A DNA stretch of 37,706 nucleotides from Candidatus Dojkabacteria bacterium (GTDB taxonomy: Bacteria; Patescibacteriota; Dojkabacteria; B142; JAFGMG01): assembly GCA_016927655.1 (NCBI GenBank), contig JAFGMG010000015.1:1-37706 (forward strand), given 5' to 3'. The position numbers were made by a program, and so were the translations under genes. Position 1 is the stretch's first letter; every line of letters begins with the position of its first letter. This document shows positions 24,978 through 34,506 of this stretch, one piece after another. The notes under the pieces are model-generated. The model did not search any database. It saw only the letters and a program-made list of their open reading frames with translations, and had not been told where the DNA came from.

Positions 24978-25421
24978 TTACCACCTTTCCTGTGAAGAAA
25001 CAATCTCTTTTTTTATCTCGCGCTCCATGATTTTCTGCCTTTTATCATATTTCTTCCTTCCCTTTCCAATCCCAATTTTCACTTTTATCTTGTTGTTTTT
25101 CACAAAAAGGTCTAAAACAATAATACTAACTCCTGGCATTTTCCTCAACCTTGCAAGCTCCTCTATTTCTTTTGAATTAAGAAGCAATTTCCTCTCACGT
25201 CCCTCATCGATAGGAATACTCGCTGACTGGGTTTTCCACCTTGAAACGTGCATGCCGTTTACAAAAGCGTCCGTTCCCCTGATCGCAACAAACGCCTGAT
25301 TAATATCCGCCATAGAATTTTTGATTGATTTCACTTCCCATCCTTCAAGAATTATCCCTGCCTCAAAAGTTTCCAGGATTATATAGTCAAAATAGGCTTT
25401 TTTATTCTTCGCTAAACCCAT
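24978..25421 (-). CDS. smpB: SsrA-binding protein SmpB
   Basis: 147 residues, normal length. The beta-barrel has ILEGWEVKSIKNSMADINQAFV and the basic C-terminal tail is GKGRKKYDKRQKIMEREIKKEI, which enters the decoding centre. SmpB binds tmRNA and rescues stalled ribosomes. No tmRNA is seen in the window. It is cotranscribed within the envelope locus, 14 bases after the phosphatase-like gene; this placement looks opportunistic. Confidence 0.96.
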   Translation of the reverse strand: MGLAKNKKAYFDYIILETFEAGIILEGWEVKSIKNSMADINQAFVAIRGTDAFVNGMHVSRWKTQSASIPIDEGRERKLLLNSKEIEELARLRKMPGVSIIVLDLFVKNNKIKVKIGIGKGRKKYDKRQKIMEREIKKEIVSSQERW

Positions 25422-25435
25422 AACCTTTTTGATTT

Positions 25436-27721
25436 TTAATATGTGAAACTTTGGAAATCGCTTTTTGCAAGTTTGTATACTTTCGCCCCGTCAAGTACAT
25501 AAATATTATCTGTGTCTACTGCAATATCTTTAATATTATCAAATCCGCCATCATATTTAAATTGAGCAATCAGGTCTACAAAATCAACATTTTCGCCTCT
25601 GGCTTTATCAAAAACCAGCACCCTTTTGTTAGCCGAATCCGCTACATAAATGTACAAGGCATCAGTAGCAACTCCATCTGCACTGTTAATATTATCGCCA
25701 TTTAGTAACCCGCTTATATTCGTAGTGATTTTTGAGTTAACGTAATATCTCACAATACCTTCCCCAATTTTTATCATAATAAATTTCCCGTCAAGCAAGC
25801 TGATGTCACTCAAGCCGCTTAAATCATCTCCCGCCCACCTGGATTGCGGCGCAGCACTATAGGAAGATCCGATTTTATTTATCTGCTGAACTTGCGGGCT
25901 CGTGGACATCGCAAGGTACAACCTGATATCTCCATCTGCCACTTTATAAGTTTCAATTTCAACAGTATTTGTAAACTTATCACTTGTCATCCCCGGGAAT
26001 CTCGTCATGTCATTGCTTTTTAGATCAATGGTTCCAAGCGCTGTAGAAGATTCATCCAAAACAACCAGATCACCATCAGGATCACCGCAGATATAGCGAG
26101 GCGAGCTTAATCCCTCATCAAAATACACCTCTTCCCCGCCCTGCTTGTCAATTTCATAAATTACATTTCTAGCAGAATCAGAAACAAAGACTCTACTTGA
26201 AACTACAGCAATATCACTTGGGACTGCACCTTCAAAAACCGCTCCCAGATCACTAAGAGGAGACGGGTCATTCACCGGAATAATTCTTAGCAATTGTAGT
26301 TCCAGGGATTCCAGTTCCGATTGGCTGCTCAATATCCTATCCTCGTATTCTTTTGTAATTTTTGTAGAATCGATCCTGTCTTTTAAACTAACAATTTCAG
26401 AATAAACCCTTTCTCTAGCACTGATATTATCCGGCGTCGGGATCGTAAACACACTGCTTGTAGATATTTCATTAAGCTTCGATTCGATTTCTTCAACGAG
26501 TGCCTCATTTGCCTTTGTGGTCCTGGCATTATTTATCGTATTTTGACGTATCCTGATCGCTCCATAAAGAACAATGACCACAAGAATAATAACCGCAGCC
26601 AACACCCGATAATTCATACTTCGCTGCCTGCCTTTTAAGAATATTCCTTTATCCTCGATGGCCAAAAGGTCCTTTTTGACGAATAAGTAAATTTCCTTGA
26701 GCATTTTGGCTGTTTTTCGCCATATACTGCTGACAATCATCATAAAAGTCGTCTGTTCACTTGGAGATTTCACAGAAGGTTCTTTTGCCGAAACTTCATT
26801 CAGGTCGGCTTCCCCAGCAGGTTCAATATCTGCCTGTTTCAAAGGCTTTCTGCCTCCTTTCAAACTGGCGAATTTATTCTTTCCTTTATCGCGTAAAGAT
26901 GCAGCACCTACGGTGATTTTTTCTTTATATTTCTTGAATTTTGCTTTTAAACCGCTTGCCTGCTCTTTTTGTGCTGAAAATCCATCGACTGGACTTACTG
27001 GCGCATTACCTGCATCTTTATCTTCACTTTCTTGAAGATCTACGATATTTTCTTGTACCAGGACCTCTTCGCCGTCAGACTTCAGCTCAACTCCAACCAT
27101 CAAGAAAGCAATCTTGCTGTCGTCTTCCATCATTTTATTTTTCAAACCAATTTCATTATATTCATTTACTGATTCAAAAATTTCATCATGAGAATATTCT
27201 TCAGAAGTCGCAGGAGTTCCTAAAAACAAAACATCTTTTGGCTGGGCAAATGAGGAGACAACTTCGAAATCCCCGACCCCTGTTGGATCTTTAAAACCAG
27301 CTGATAGATCCTGCAAACTTCCTCCGCGATAAATTTTCAGGACTCCATCTCCAATTCTTACCGAATAGAAATACCTTCCTTTAATTACCAAACTTACAAG
27401 ATCGAAATTAATTCCCGAAATCGCTGCCGAATCATCGTTTTCTACAAGACTCATTAATCTGTTTTTAACTGCCCTGACAGCCTCTTCAAGTGCTTCCAGT
27501 GTTGATTTTTTGGTACTTTCAAAATAAGTCTCGTGCAATATATCCAGAAGTAAATTCCCTGCAATTGACGATTCAAATTCTTTTGGTCCTTCGAGAAGAA
27601 CGGCAGCAAAAATTTCCCCTCTTCTGCTTAATAATTCTGCATCGTTCGGTCTATAAGCATAAACACTCGCCCACACACCAGGTCTATTTTTTCCAACGAA
27701 ATATTTTTTCTGAATTTTCAT
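25436..27721 (-). CDS. PPM-phosphatase-like membrane protein with outer beta-propeller
   Basis: 761 residues in three parts. Residues about 1-215 form a PP2C/PPM-like domain (AAVLLEG near the start, VRIGDGVLKIYRGGSLQDLS, FLGTPATSEE). The DGxxG motif that binds catalytic metal is not evident, so it may be a binding domain only. A charged linker follows, then one membrane helix (about 370-390, AAVIILVVIVLYGA) and a coiled coil. The outer C-terminus (about 490-761) has repeated blades of the type GAVPSDIAVVSSRVFVSDSA and GVATDALYIYVADSANKRVLVFD, an NHL/YVTN-like propeller. It may sense something outside and signal inward. It lies between a two-helix protein and smpB. Confidence 0.75.
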   Translation of the reverse strand: MKIQKKYFVGKNRPGVWASVYAYRPNDAELLSRRGEIFAAVLLEGPKEFESSIAGNLLLDILHETYFESTKKSTLEALEEAVRAVKNRLMSLVENDDSAAISGINFDLVSLVIKGRYFYSVRIGDGVLKIYRGGSLQDLSAGFKDPTGVGDFEVVSSFAQPKDVLFLGTPATSEEYSHDEIFESVNEYNEIGLKNKMMEDDSKIAFLMVGVELKSDGEEVLVQENIVDLQESEDKDAGNAPVSPVDGFSAQKEQASGLKAKFKKYKEKITVGAASLRDKGKNKFASLKGGRKPLKQADIEPAGEADLNEVSAKEPSVKSPSEQTTFMMIVSSIWRKTAKMLKEIYLFVKKDLLAIEDKGIFLKGRQRSMNYRVLAAVIILVVIVLYGAIRIRQNTINNARTTKANEALVEEIESKLNEISTSSVFTIPTPDNISARERVYSEIVSLKDRIDSTKITKEYEDRILSSQSELESLELQLLRIIPVNDPSPLSDLGAVFEGAVPSDIAVVSSRVFVSDSARNVIYEIDKQGGEEVYFDEGLSSPRYICGDPDGDLVVLDESSTALGTIDLKSNDMTRFPGMTSDKFTNTVEIETYKVADGDIRLYLAMSTSPQVQQINKIGSSYSAAPQSRWAGDDLSGLSDISLLDGKFIMIKIGEGIVRYYVNSKITTNISGLLNGDNINSADGVATDALYIYVADSANKRVLVFDKARGENVDFVDLIAQFKYDGGFDNIKDIAVDTDNIYVLDGAKVYKLAKSDFQSFTY

Positions 27722-27741
27722 AGTTTCATGATATCAGAAGT

Positions 27742-27960
27742 TTAAACAAAAAATGAGTACAGCATCCCGAAACTTGCTACTACCAGAAATACTAATGTAA
27801 AAAGGTACATCGTAGTTTTGTTCTGAACACTTATTACTGAATTCATTGTCTGCTGCTGCCTGAGCAGGACCAGCCCGATCCCTGCGTTTATCACAAGCAC
27901 AACGATTCCTCCAATCTTTACGATCAAAAGGAAAATATCCTGGATTTCAGCTTCGCTCAT
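27742..27960 (-). CDS. Small two-helix membrane protein
   Basis: 72 residues, helices at about 8-31 and 50-71 with a Gln/Asn-rich loop between them. Its start overlaps the stop of the PH-domain gene by 3 bases (ATGA), so translation is coupled and the two products may work together. Function unknown. Confidence 0.75.
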   Translation of the reverse strand: MSEAEIQDIFLLIVKIGGIVVLVINAGIGLVLLRQQQTMNSVISVQNKTTMYLFTLVFLVVASFGMLYSFFV

Positions 27961-28592
27961 GGTTCGTATGCCCTAACAAGACTAGATAAATCCGCAATCA
28001 CATTTCTAAACCAGACTGGTTTTGGTACAGCCCGGAAAAAGAACCTGCTTTTATTCGCTGCAGTTTGCACTCGTATATCCCCATAACCAAATATATTCGG
28101 GAAAAAACCAATACTTACCTGACTTACATCCTGAATGTTTTCAATTTCTGCTTCAGAAACTTTATACGCAAGCAGCGGTCTAAATTCGTACTGTAAAACA
28201 CGCTCACTTGTTACAAGGTAGATATTATAATACCAGCTCAACAGATTCATTAAAGCAGACGCAACAACACTTATATAGTATGCAAAAAGAACAAGAATTA
28301 CGTATTCTTCAGAAAAAAATCCGAATTCAATTCTTAAATAGTTAAATATTGAAAAAGCAAAGATCGGCATCGCAGAGAGTATCGCAACCCTGATAATCCA
28401 ACCAATATTTGTAATTACATGGGCTCTGACAAGTAGATAGACTTTTTCTCCCGGATTTTGCGTGCGGAAACGGACCTTCTTTGGATAAACCTCAATGGAA
28501 CCAAAAGCCTGCACCTCTCTTTTCGGCAGAATCCGTGTAATAACGGATCTCTGCGCTGCTTCTCTTTCTACTACTGGTCTTCTAACTGGCAT
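27957..28592 (-). CDS. PH-domain (bPH2/YdbT-like) membrane protein
   Basis: 211 residues. A basic N-terminus (about 1-45), helices at about 66-88 and 97-120, then a cytoplasmic bacterial PH-like domain: NIYLVTSERVLQYEF, EAEIENIQDVSQVSIGFFPNIFGYGDIRVQTA. This is the arrangement of the bPH2 family, whose members are membrane proteins of unknown or envelope-stress function. It lies 35 bases after the SpoIID-type gene and overlaps the next gene. Confidence 0.88.
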   Translation of the reverse strand: MPVRRPVVEREAAQRSVITRILPKREVQAFGSIEVYPKKVRFRTQNPGEKVYLLVRAHVITNIGWIIRVAILSAMPIFAFSIFNYLRIEFGFFSEEYVILVLFAYYISVVASALMNLLSWYYNIYLVTSERVLQYEFRPLLAYKVSEAEIENIQDVSQVSIGFFPNIFGYGDIRVQTAANKSRFFFRAVPKPVWFRNVIADLSSLVRAYEP

Positions 28593-28626
28593 TTTTTAGA
28601 TTCTAGTAAAATAAATTGATTTCACC

Positions 28627-30429
28627 CTAATTTGCTGTCAATGCTTTGAATGTGATCCCTTTTAGATTATCACTTGGTCTACTGACTCCGCTGTTTGAGG
28701 AATTTATCCATTTATTAAATAACGTCCTGAAATATCTTCCCGAAACACTTGCCGAACCTTTATCACCCCTTAATATTACCTTTTTTACCCTTCCAGATCC
28801 ATCTTCTTCAGTACTCAGGCCGTTTAACGTGCCGATTTTTGATTTCACTTCCGAATTGAACCAGGATTTTGTCGTGCAATTTGATACGCACCAGTTTGTC
28901 ATGATATTTAGCTCCGCCATTGAATAGGAATTTGTTCTGAAATTTGACCGTCCTAGATATTTGTAAGTGATCGAGCTGTCGGCTACTGATTTTAGATAAG
29001 AATATTGCGTGCCGGTGCCTGCGTTCGATCCCCAGACAGTTACATTATCCGCCGTCCCTACTCCATTGCTGTTATACGACGAGTAAAACGCTCGAATTAT
29101 CTGTCCATTGTGGGTAGAGCCAGTTGAAAAAATATATTTATCCCTTGTTTCCCAGGCAGCCCAGGCTTTTGCCTTGCCGCCTTTGTAAACCTGACATGCA
29201 GCAGTAGTACATATTGGCTGGCTGCTTGTAACGCCATATGATCTGGCGGCGAGTACTTGTGCCTTGATTGCTTCTTCCGGCCAGCAGTCCCATATTGTGC
29301 TTGGGTTATCGATGACGTATTTGTTGCGTCTTGGATCATTTGCCGCCCATCCCTGGCTGTCTGCGTACGCAGCCCATACTGTGATTTTTTCCAGATTCCC
29401 GCAGGCATAGTCCGGCACTTCGCCTAACCCTGAAACATAATCCTCCACTGTCATTGTTCCATAACCCTGGACACTTATTGATTTGCCGGGGCTTGCTTGA
29501 ACTGCAGTTTGTTTATAATAGAAAGTCACAATCTGATCAGCGCTCCAGCCTGCATTCCCCGCTCCATAAGCTCCGAATTGAGACAACCCGAGTCCATGAC
29601 CAAATGCATCGTAACTCGGATCACCAGGAGAATTTATAACACTGCCTGAAAAATATACCTGGCCCGATACAAGTGGCTGCTGGCCGCCAGCTGTCCCCTG
29701 GTCGATTTCACTTTCCAACTGTTCTTTCTCCGCAACCAGCGCGTCCTTTTGAGACTGGCTTGACCCAAGCTTAGATCTGATCCCATTCGCACTTGAACTT
29801 GCTTGAGCAGCGACTTCATTGTATTTTCTAATTTGCTCTTCCAGCGTTGCAATCAGCTGCTTCTTCGCTTCTATCTCCTGGGCTAATTTGTCCTTTGACG
29901 CTCCTAATTCAGCCAGCTCGTTTTCAAGTGCTTTTAATTTATCATAAGTTTGATTTAATCCTTCCTGATCAGTCTCTGCAATAATTTCCTGATAATAATT
30001 CGCTTTCAAAGGATCGTCATTTGTACTCATTATCACACTTACTATTTTGTCATTTTCCTTCCAGCTCATATAAAGAGATCCAAGCTGCATCTCCTGTTTC
30101 TTTTCCTCTTCTTCTTTTTGAAGCAGCTGCAAATTGTATGTCTGCTCAAGTTGAGAATATTGAAGCTCAAGAAGTTCAATCTGCATTTCACTGCCTCCTA
30201 CTTCGGCTCTGACTCTTTCAATTTCACTTTGCGAACTGCTTTTTGAGGCATTTGCCTTTGCCAGTTCATTTTCTTTCGCCTTTAAATCATCTGCAAGTGA
30301 TTTCAATTCCTCTTCTTTGGCTGCAATATCCTCCTCAATATCCTCTAGATCACGCGCTGATACCAAATTTAACGGAAACAGCATCACCGTGAATAAAACG
30401 AGGATTGTGATTTTGAGTGCTATTTTCAA
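28627..30429 (-). CDS. Secreted coiled-coil protein with SpoIID/LytB-type peptidoglycan domain
   Basis: 600 residues with a signal peptide (cleavage after about residue 25, LVSA). A long coiled coil (about 27-245) resembles the regulatory coils of PcsB/EnvC-type cell-wall enzymes. The SpoIID domain (about 258-600) includes EEAIKAQVLAARSY (385-398) and VEDYVSGLGEVP (328-339). The FGHGLGLSQFGAYG motif comes first (276-289), before the core, as in some actinobacterial relatives; in SpoIID itself it comes last. SpoIID-type proteins cut glycan strands or activate amidases. The start codon is TTG, overlapping the TGA stop of the Rad50-like gene. I infer local opening of peptidoglycan for the machine encoded upstream. 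Confidence 0.88.
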   Translation of the reverse strand: MKIALKITILVLFTVMLFPLNLVSARDLEDIEEDIAAKEEELKSLADDLKAKENELAKANASKSSSQSEIERVRAEVGGSEMQIELLELQYSQLEQTYNLQLLQKEEEEKKQEMQLGSLYMSWKENDKIVSVIMSTNDDPLKANYYQEIIAETDQEGLNQTYDKLKALENELAELGASKDKLAQEIEAKKQLIATLEEQIRKYNEVAAQASSSANGIRSKLGSSQSQKDALVAEKEQLESEIDQGTAGGQQPLVSGQVYFSGSVINSPGDPSYDAFGHGLGLSQFGAYGAGNAGWSADQIVTFYYKQTAVQASPGKSISVQGYGTMTVEDYVSGLGEVPDYACGNLEKITVWAAYADSQGWAANDPRRNKYVIDNPSTIWDCWPEEAIKAQVLAARSYGVTSSQPICTTAACQVYKGGKAKAWAAWETRDKYIFSTGSTHNGQIIRAFYSSYNSNGVGTADNVTVWGSNAGTGTQYSYLKSVADSSITYKYLGRSNFRTNSYSMAELNIMTNWCVSNCTTKSWFNSEVKSKIGTLNGLSTEEDGSGRVKKVILRGDKGSASVSGRYFRTLFNKWINSSNSGVSRPSDNLKGITFKALTAN

Positions 30430-32543
30430 TTATTTTGATCTACAGAAGTAATATTTACAAGATTTCCCCAGTCCTGAAAGTCATTATCATGTGTAAAAAG
30501 CAATATCTGCCTGTTTTCGCCCTCTTTTTTTAACAGCGCCTTCGCTTCCTCACTTCTAAGTCTATCATATGTGACGAAAATGTCATCAAGCAGTAGAGGC
30601 GCCTTTTTCTCTCCTTCGACCATTTTCAAAAGAGCCAGCCGGTATACAAAATATATTTGATCAGCCGTGCCAGTAGAGAGATTCTCAATCGGGTCCACCC
30701 AGTCATTTTTCTCCTGCGAAAATGCCTCTAAATGGAACTCCCCATCCAGCCTTATATCTTTATAACGATTGTTTGTGAGTCTCGGCAGATCTTCTTCAAC
30801 TTTTTCTAACACCTGGGTTTGAATTAGACCGGACAAATCTGCTTTTACTTCGTTTAATACCTGTATAGTTGCACCAACAATTTGCAGTTCCTCTTTCGCA
30901 CCCGAAAGTTTCTGGTCATTATTCTCAATTGCTTCTTCAAGTTTTACCAATAGCTCATAATTTGCCATCTCGTCCTCAGCAATAACCTGAGACTCTACGT
31001 TTTCACGCTCAAGTTTTCTTCTTTCAACTTTCAATTTATCTAGTTCACGGCGTTTGCCAAGGTATTCTTCCGCTGTCATTTTTGAGGCTTTTACTTCATC
31101 TGTAAGCTTATTGACTTCGATTTCTCTTTTTTTAGTAAGAATTTCTACCTGCAGAGACTGCAAATCTTCAAAAGTTTTTGTTCCCAGGACTCCCTTGATT
31201 TCTGCCTCAATTCTATTTTTTTCTTCCCTTATTGTTGCTGCTTTTATCTTTTTATTGTAGAAATCTTTTAGATTTGGCGCTTTGTATTTATTCAAAATGT
31301 TTTTTAGAGCTTTTTGATCTGCTTCTTTCGAAATTTCCAGTTGAGTAATTCTGGAGCTTTGCTGTTTCAATTCCGAACCTGTTTGTGAGAGATCTCTGCT
31401 CTGGCTTATCTGCCACACGAGCATTACTGCTCCTAATAACGAAACCACACTAAAAAGCAAATTGATAAGAACAACAAGAACAATTCCCAGAGCGATAGCA
31501 AGAAGCGAAATAATAATTGGCAATTGCACGGCTTGATTAGGGCTTTTAGCATTTGGTTTCTCCAGCTCCTGCTGCAAGTTCTCAAGCATTTTATTTTTTG
31601 CCTCAATTTGCGCTTCAAGTTTAGATGCGTTTTCAGCGTCAGTATTTAGATCTTTATTTAAAAATTCTTTGAACTGCGAAAGTCTGCGTTCGGCTTCCGT
31701 ATTCTCTTCTGTCAGTTTTTCTATACGAAGAAGCTGTTCTTGAATTTGCCTTAGCTGAGAATCAATCTGCTTCATTTCCCCTTCCGCCTCATCTAGAATT
31801 TTCTGATTATTTATCATCCTTTCGATTATTGAGATTTTCTCTTCAATTTCTCTAATTTCTCCTGCACTGGACTGTTCTTTTTGAGATGCTCCGGTTTTTT
31901 CCTCCCAGTGAGCTTTTACTTCGCTGTGCTGTTTTTTTAGTTCTTCTAGTTTATCTTCCAGCGCTTTTATCGTCCCCGGATTTTTAGCTGGGCTTTTGAG
32001 CCCGCGAATCAGCTCCCCTTCTTCCTTTTTCAGCTCCTTCAAGACTTCTTCAATTGACCTGCCTGAGCCTGTGCTGATCGATGTTTCAATTGCCTTGCTC
32101 AAATCGGCAGGCTTTTCGATTTTGGCGATATCGGCCTGTTTGATCAAAGCCGTGGCTTTGTAAATTGTATCTGATTTAATTGGATTGAGTCTTTCAAGTG
32201 CCTCCTGAACGAGATTGGGATCGCTGAGTGTCTTCCCTGTCTCAAGATTTTCGAGTGTTGCAGTTGAGTCGGTGAAATTCTTTATCAGTTTGTATTTTTT
32301 GCCCTCCTCTTCAAATTCCATTTCAACAATGCTTTGGGCGCTCGCATTCCATTTAGTAATAAAGTCATAGAATTTCTGCGATCTGGTCCTGACATCAACG
32401 AAAAGTGCCGAGAGAATTGCCTGCATGATTGTGGATTTGCCGGCTTCATTCTCACCAATGACGACATTTACCCCTTTAGAAAAATTGAAGCTGGCGTTCT
32501 GAAATCTTCTGAAGTTTTTGAGTGTAATGGCGGCAATATCCAT
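30426..32543 (-). CDS. Rad50/YhaN-like ATPase with membrane hairpin in the coiled coil
   Basis: 705 residues. The N-terminal Walker A is GENEAGKST (30-38). Two long coiled-coil arms (about 165-330 and 385-590) flank a strongly hydrophobic hairpin at about 341-379 (two helices). The C-terminal half of the ATPase has the LSTGTADQIYFVYRLALL signature and Walker B LLLDDIF. I find no cysteine, so the CxxC zinc hook of Rad50/SbcC is absent and the hairpin takes its place, as in YhaN-type proteins. With the Mre11-like protein encoded 25 bases upstream it should form a DNA-end-processing complex held at the membrane. Confidence 0.88.
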   Translation of the reverse strand: MDIAAITLKNFRRFQNASFNFSKGVNVVIGENEAGKSTIMQAILSALFVDVRTRSQKFYDFITKWNASAQSIVEMEFEEEGKKYKLIKNFTDSTATLENLETGKTLSDPNLVQEALERLNPIKSDTIYKATALIKQADIAKIEKPADLSKAIETSISTGSGRSIEEVLKELKKEEGELIRGLKSPAKNPGTIKALEDKLEELKKQHSEVKAHWEEKTGASQKEQSSAGEIREIEEKISIIERMINNQKILDEAEGEMKQIDSQLRQIQEQLLRIEKLTEENTEAERRLSQFKEFLNKDLNTDAENASKLEAQIEAKNKMLENLQQELEKPNAKSPNQAVQLPIIISLLAIALGIVLVVLINLLFSVVSLLGAVMLVWQISQSRDLSQTGSELKQQSSRITQLEISKEADQKALKNILNKYKAPNLKDFYNKKIKAATIREEKNRIEAEIKGVLGTKTFEDLQSLQVEILTKKREIEVNKLTDEVKASKMTAEEYLGKRRELDKLKVERRKLERENVESQVIAEDEMANYELLVKLEEAIENNDQKLSGAKEELQIVGATIQVLNEVKADLSGLIQTQVLEKVEEDLPRLTNNRYKDIRLDGEFHLEAFSQEKNDWVDPIENLSTGTADQIYFVYRLALLKMVEGEKKAPLLLDDIFVTYDRLRSEEAKALLKKEGENRQILLFTHDNDFQDWGNLVNITSVDQNN

Positions 32544-32568
32544 GGAAACAGTATACAGTCTTTGATTG

Positions 32569-33699
32569 CTAGTTTCCAGCCATTAAAAGTGATACTCCTT
32601 TTTCAAGAACTTTCTGTTTTTGCAAATCATCCAGATCTCCCCTGCCTTCAACGATTTCGATGAATTTGCCAATAACTGTATGCTCTGGATATTTTTGCAA
32701 GTCTTCCTCGGTAAGTTTTAGCTCTGTCTTGTCTGTAATTTTGAAAAGGAAATATCTGCCTGCAAAATATTCTTCGATTTTTTCAACTTCAATTCTTTTT
32801 TCGATCGATTTTGTCCCGGTCAAAACAACGCTAACGATCCACGACGCCCCTTGAGTAACGGTTATCGACTCTTCAAGGCTTTTGAGAATATTTTCTGTTT
32901 TGCTGGTATCCAGTTCAAATTCAACGATTTCAAATTTCCCGACTCTTAGAGGCTCAACTTTCACTTCTTTTCCTTTTTCTAGGCTGACTATCAAAACGTT
33001 TCCTGCATTTTTCTGATCGACTGCTAAAGGCTCGATCGATCCTGGATAAAATGCCCTTGTTTTGATCGCGCCAGTATCGAGCATCCCGTGCCAATCTCCA
33101 AGCGCGATATAGTCAAACCCACTATTTTCTATCTCTTCTTGTGTGATTGGGAAATTATCTGACTTTTCGCCTTTTACCTCGAAGCTGCCGTGAGCTAGGG
33201 CTATATTGAAGAAATCGTCCTGCGGGTTCTGCCCTGCGACACCGTTTAGTTGCGGCAATGGCGAAGTTTGAGACTTCTGCGTGGTATTGGCTTTGGCGTG
33301 AAGCCTGACTCTTAATTCTGCGATTTCAAAGACTTGCTTATTTGGATCATTAAAAACAATTATTTTTTCATTTCCCTGGGAAAGATCTTTCGTTTTATAG
33401 ACACTTCCATCGGCCATATAGTCGTGATTACCGGGGATCAAAGCAACGTATATTCCTGCTTCGGCAAAATTCAGTAGTGTTTTTTTCACAATCTCGATGG
33501 CGGTGTTTGATGGGAATGGGGTATCAAATAAATCCCCGCTGATCAGAACTAATTGAACTTTCTGTTCTTTGGCCACATTCACGAGATTTTCAAATGTATT
33601 GACAAGCTGTTTGCGAAATTCAGAAGCATTAGCCCCCAAGAAACCAACCTTAGCTTCAAGATGAATGTCGGATGTGTGGAGGATTTTTAATGGTTTCAC
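32569..33699 (-). CDS. Mre11/SbcD/YhaO-like nuclease
   Basis: 376 residues. Calcineurin-like metallophosphoesterase with all metal motifs: HTSDIHLE (Asp11, His13), ISGDLFD, IPGNHDYM, ALAHGS and LGDWHG. The C-terminal 130 residues resemble the capping domain of SbcD. The enzyme should be a manganese-dependent DNA exo/endonuclease partnered with the Rad50-like ATPase encoded next. Start codon GTG at 33699; 9 bases separate it from the preceding pilin-like gene's stop, so it belongs to the same transcript. Confidence 0.92.
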   Translation of the reverse strand: MKPLKILHTSDIHLEAKVGFLGANASEFRKQLVNTFENLVNVAKEQKVQLVLISGDLFDTPFPSNTAIEIVKKTLLNFAEAGIYVALIPGNHDYMADGSVYKTKDLSQGNEKIIVFNDPNKQVFEIAELRVRLHAKANTTQKSQTSPLPQLNGVAGQNPQDDFFNIALAHGSFEVKGEKSDNFPITQEEIENSGFDYIALGDWHGMLDTGAIKTRAFYPGSIEPLAVDQKNAGNVLIVSLEKGKEVKVEPLRVGKFEIVEFELDTSKTENILKSLEESITVTQGASWIVSVVLTGTKSIEKRIEVEKIEEYFAGRYFLFKITDKTELKLTEEDLQKYPEHTVIGKFIEIVEGRGDLDDLQKQKVLEKGVSLLMAGN

Positions 33700-33708
33700 T
33701 GTAATTAA

Positions 33709-34446
33709 CTAAAAACTCTTTTTTTCTTCTTGTACTTTAGGTTGCCCACTAGGATCAACAATAACTTCATATTCCGGATCGCAATCAGGACCGACAGTAC
33801 ATGTATCAGCTGCTATCGCCTCGCAGAAACCAAGCTTCCCAGAATCCTCCTGGTATGTAACCGCATAATCTCCGTTAAGAGTCTCATTTCCTCTAGGAAA
33901 TGAGATTAAGGCATTCATAGGTAAAGAAATCGTTTTAACACTAGAACAACAGTTCCCACGGCCTACCAACGACGCCAATTCCTCATCTGTATAATTAACA
34001 CAATCCGCATTTATATCATACTTATCACTCCCTGCCTGCGGGTCAGTGCAGACATCAGCGAAGAAAAAATGAAACCCAGGAGTCAAAATGTCTTTGTAGC
34101 ATTCTTCATTTGCTTCTCCGATTCCTGTAACTTGGTAGAAAGTAAGGATGATTGGATATGCTAGATAAAAAATCAAAACACTAATCAGCCACTTCGATCC
34201 TTTTGCCCTGATTTCCTGCTGTTTCTGGGCATCACCCATACTAGTCATGTAGTCAAACCCTATCTTCATCAATATAAGGGTCAAACCAAGCGTGCCCACA
34301 CCCCATACAACATAGATCATCTGAACAACAATAGGCTCAATATCACGAAGCCTCGCCGGTTCATCAAGCGTACCAAGAGTCTGGGCGGAAATGCTTCCCA
34401 AGCCCACAAATAACAGAAGGAAAAATGTTGCAAAATATCTCTTCAT
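33709..34446 (-). CDS. Pilin-like secreted/membrane protein with Cys-rich outer domain
   Basis: About 245 residues from the ATG at 34446 (an upstream TTG is less likely). Signal peptide ending near ISAQ, two membrane helices (about 42-62 and 85-105) separated by a basic loop (GDAQKQQEIRAKGSKW), then an outer domain of about 140 residues with about ten cysteines (CYKDIL, VCTDPQ, NCCSSV, CEAIAADTCTVGPDCD). The two-helix part resembles VirB2/TrbC pilins of the neighbouring genes; the outer domain is unrecognised and probably disulfide-linked. It is the last of the pilin-like series. Confidence 0.75.
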   Translation of the reverse strand: MKRYFATFFLLLFVGLGSISAQTLGTLDEPARLRDIEPIVVQMIYVVWGVGTLGLTLILMKIGFDYMTSMGDAQKQQEIRAKGSKWLISVLIFYLAYPIILTFYQVTGIGEANEECYKDILTPGFHFFFADVCTDPQAGSDKYDINADCVNYTDEELASLVGRGNCCSSVKTISLPMNALISFPRGNETLNGDYAVTYQEDSGKLGFCEAIAADTCTVGPDCDPEYEVIVDPSGQPKVQEEKKSF

Positions 34447-34506
34447 TGAAGCCAATAATTTTTTAAGTTGCTATTATTGTCTAATTAGAATAATTACGAC
34501 AAAGAA

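Noticed and set aside
24672-24995. Open reading frames on the + strand across the Q/P-rich gene
   Set aside because: They are shadows created by the low-complexity Gln/Pro codons of the minus-strand gene.
27957-30429. Use of the UGA-glycine code found in some CPR
   Set aside because: TGA closes the Rad50-like and PH-domain genes exactly at coupled starts, and no in-frame TGA is needed to extend any gene.
28627-30429. Novel circular permutation of the SpoIID domain
   Set aside because: The GHGxGxSQ-first order is, as I recall, already present in actinobacterial SpoIID proteins, so it is reported only as a variant.
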